A stretch of 29,396 nucleotides of DNA from Fibrobacter sp. Lineage in GTDB: Bacteria; Fibrobacterota; Fibrobacteria; Fibrobacterales; Fibrobacteraceae. The translations under genes and the position numbers were made by a program. Position 1 is the stretch's first letter, and each line of letters opens with the position of its first letter. Positions 28,777 through 29,396 of this stretch are shown here, in pieces. Under the pieces are notes generated by a model. That model was not told where the DNA came from. It searched no databases and saw nothing but the letters and a program-made list of their open reading frames with translations. Location of the stretch: assembly GCA_017520105.1 (NCBI GenBank), contig JAFWRL010000095.1, positions 1 through 29,396 on the forward strand, written 5' to 3'.

Positions 28777-29396
28777 ATGAAAGTTTTAGTAACGGGTGTC
28801 GGTGGCCAGCTCGGTCACGATGTGATGAATGAACTTGCAAAGCGCGGTTACGAGGGCGTCGGTAGCGATATCGCTCCGGCTTATTCGGGCGTTGCCGATG
28901 GAAGTGCTGTGACCACGATGCCGTACGTGCCGATGGACATTACGAACGCTGCCGCGGTGGCCGAAACCATCAAGAGCGTGAAGCCGGACGTGATTGTGCA
29001 CTGCGCCGCCTGGACCGCCGTTGACCTTGCTGAAGACGAAGACAAGAAGGCAAAAGTCTTTGCGATTAACGCCGAAGGCACGGAAAACATCGCCCGCGTC
29101 GCTAAAGAAATCGATGCGAAAATGGTCTATATCAGTACGGACTACGTCTTTGACGGCCAGGGTACCTCTCCGTGGAAGCCGGACTGCAAGGATTACAAAC
29201 CGCTCAACGTCTATGGCGAATCCAAACTCAAGGGCGAACTCGCCGTGAGCGGTACCCTCGAAAAGTATTTCATAGTCCGTATCGCCTGGGTGTTCGGCCT
29301 CAACGGCAAGAACTTCATCAAGACGATGCTGAACGTGGGACAGTCCCACGATACCGTCCGCGTTGTCTATGACCAGATTGGCACGCCGACATACAC
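28777..29396 (+). CDS. rmlD: dTDP-4-dehydrorhamnose reductase RmlD, 5' part
   Basis: The first 206 residues are in the window; the gene runs off the right edge. RmlD is a cytosolic SDR that makes dTDP-L-rhamnose for cell-envelope glycans. Visible: the nucleotide-binding VTGVGGQLGHD (5-15), HCAAWTAVDLAEDE (75-88), the catalytic Thr in STDYVFDG (120-127), Tyr/Lys in YGESKLKGE (146-154), and RIAWVFG (168-174). The C-terminal substrate domain is missing here. GAGGT about 10 bases before ATG 28777 is the RBS. The other rml genes are not in the window. Confidence 0.92.
   Translation, partial: MKVLVTGVGGQLGHDVMNELAKRGYEGVGSDIAPAYSGVADGSAVTTMPYVPMDITNAAAVAETIKSVKPDVIVHCAAWTAVDLAEDEDKKAKVFAINAEGTENIARVAKEIDAKMVYISTDYVFDGQGTSPWKPDCKDYKPLNVYGESKLKGELAVSGTLEKYFIVRIAWVFGLNGKNFIKTMLNVGQSHDTVRVVYDQIGTPTY

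Overview
The window looks like a chromosomal segment of a Fibrobacter-type cellulolytic bacterium (inference). Supporting signs are secreted polysaccharide-active enzymes (two CE6/SASA-type acetylesterases and a GH74-type xyloglucanase), Ser/Ala-rich linkers followed by C-terminal sorting-like domains, many lipoproteins with acidic or Ser/Thr-rich tethers, an AgmX/PglI-type C-terminal domain, and tightly packed genes with TAATG overlaps. I see no tRNA, rRNA, CRISPR array, phage or transposase gene.

Layout. 1-349 is the 3' end of purT. 469-1200 (-) is rsmE. 1292-3725 is an overlapping run of a HAD phosphatase, a ZnuA-like metal-binding protein and a ZnuC-like ATPase, with no permease gene beside them. 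3956-6049 is a small unknown protein, ybeY and a CorC/HlyC-type CBS protein. 6229-7562 holds two queuosine genes: queF, behind a structured leader, and a YhhQ-type precursor transporter. 7660-10015 is a lipoprotein, an ArnA-decarboxylase-like sugar-nucleotide enzyme and a family 2 glycosyltransferase. 10096-11746 holds two envelope proteins. 11851-16252 is a MoxR / DUF58 / transglutaminase set. 16256-16822 (-) is a lipoprotein. 16978-19985 holds two tandem paralogous acetylesterases, the first broken by a frameshift. 20227-20916 (-) is trmO, and 21081-23672 (-) is the GH74 enzyme. 24269-25339 (-) is a lipoprotein of the histidine-phosphatase superfamily and 25427-26191 (-) an unknown membrane protein. 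26292-28658 is a membrane pyrophosphatase (hppA). 28777 to the end is the 5' part of rmlD.

The most unusual content is non-coding. (1) At six loci a simple-sequence array with a strict 7-bp period lies just before a start codon; the unit sequence differs by locus but the period does not. (2) Upstream of the GH74 gene is an AT-rich stretch with four inverted pairs of TACCTATAAA (eight half-sites), plus a separate 15-bp direct repeat around the likely promoter. (3) Palindromic intergenic repeats of at least three kinds are scattered through the window. Some act as evident terminators, one supplies a stop codon and a Shine-Dalgarno sequence, and one forms the last codons of trmO. (4) The queF leader can form two hairpins, and the loop of the second can pair with the ribosome binding site, so it is a candidate preQ1-type switch. 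(5) The two acetylesterase genes are nearly identical at both ends but diverged in the catalytic domain, which suggests gene conversion or cassette exchange.
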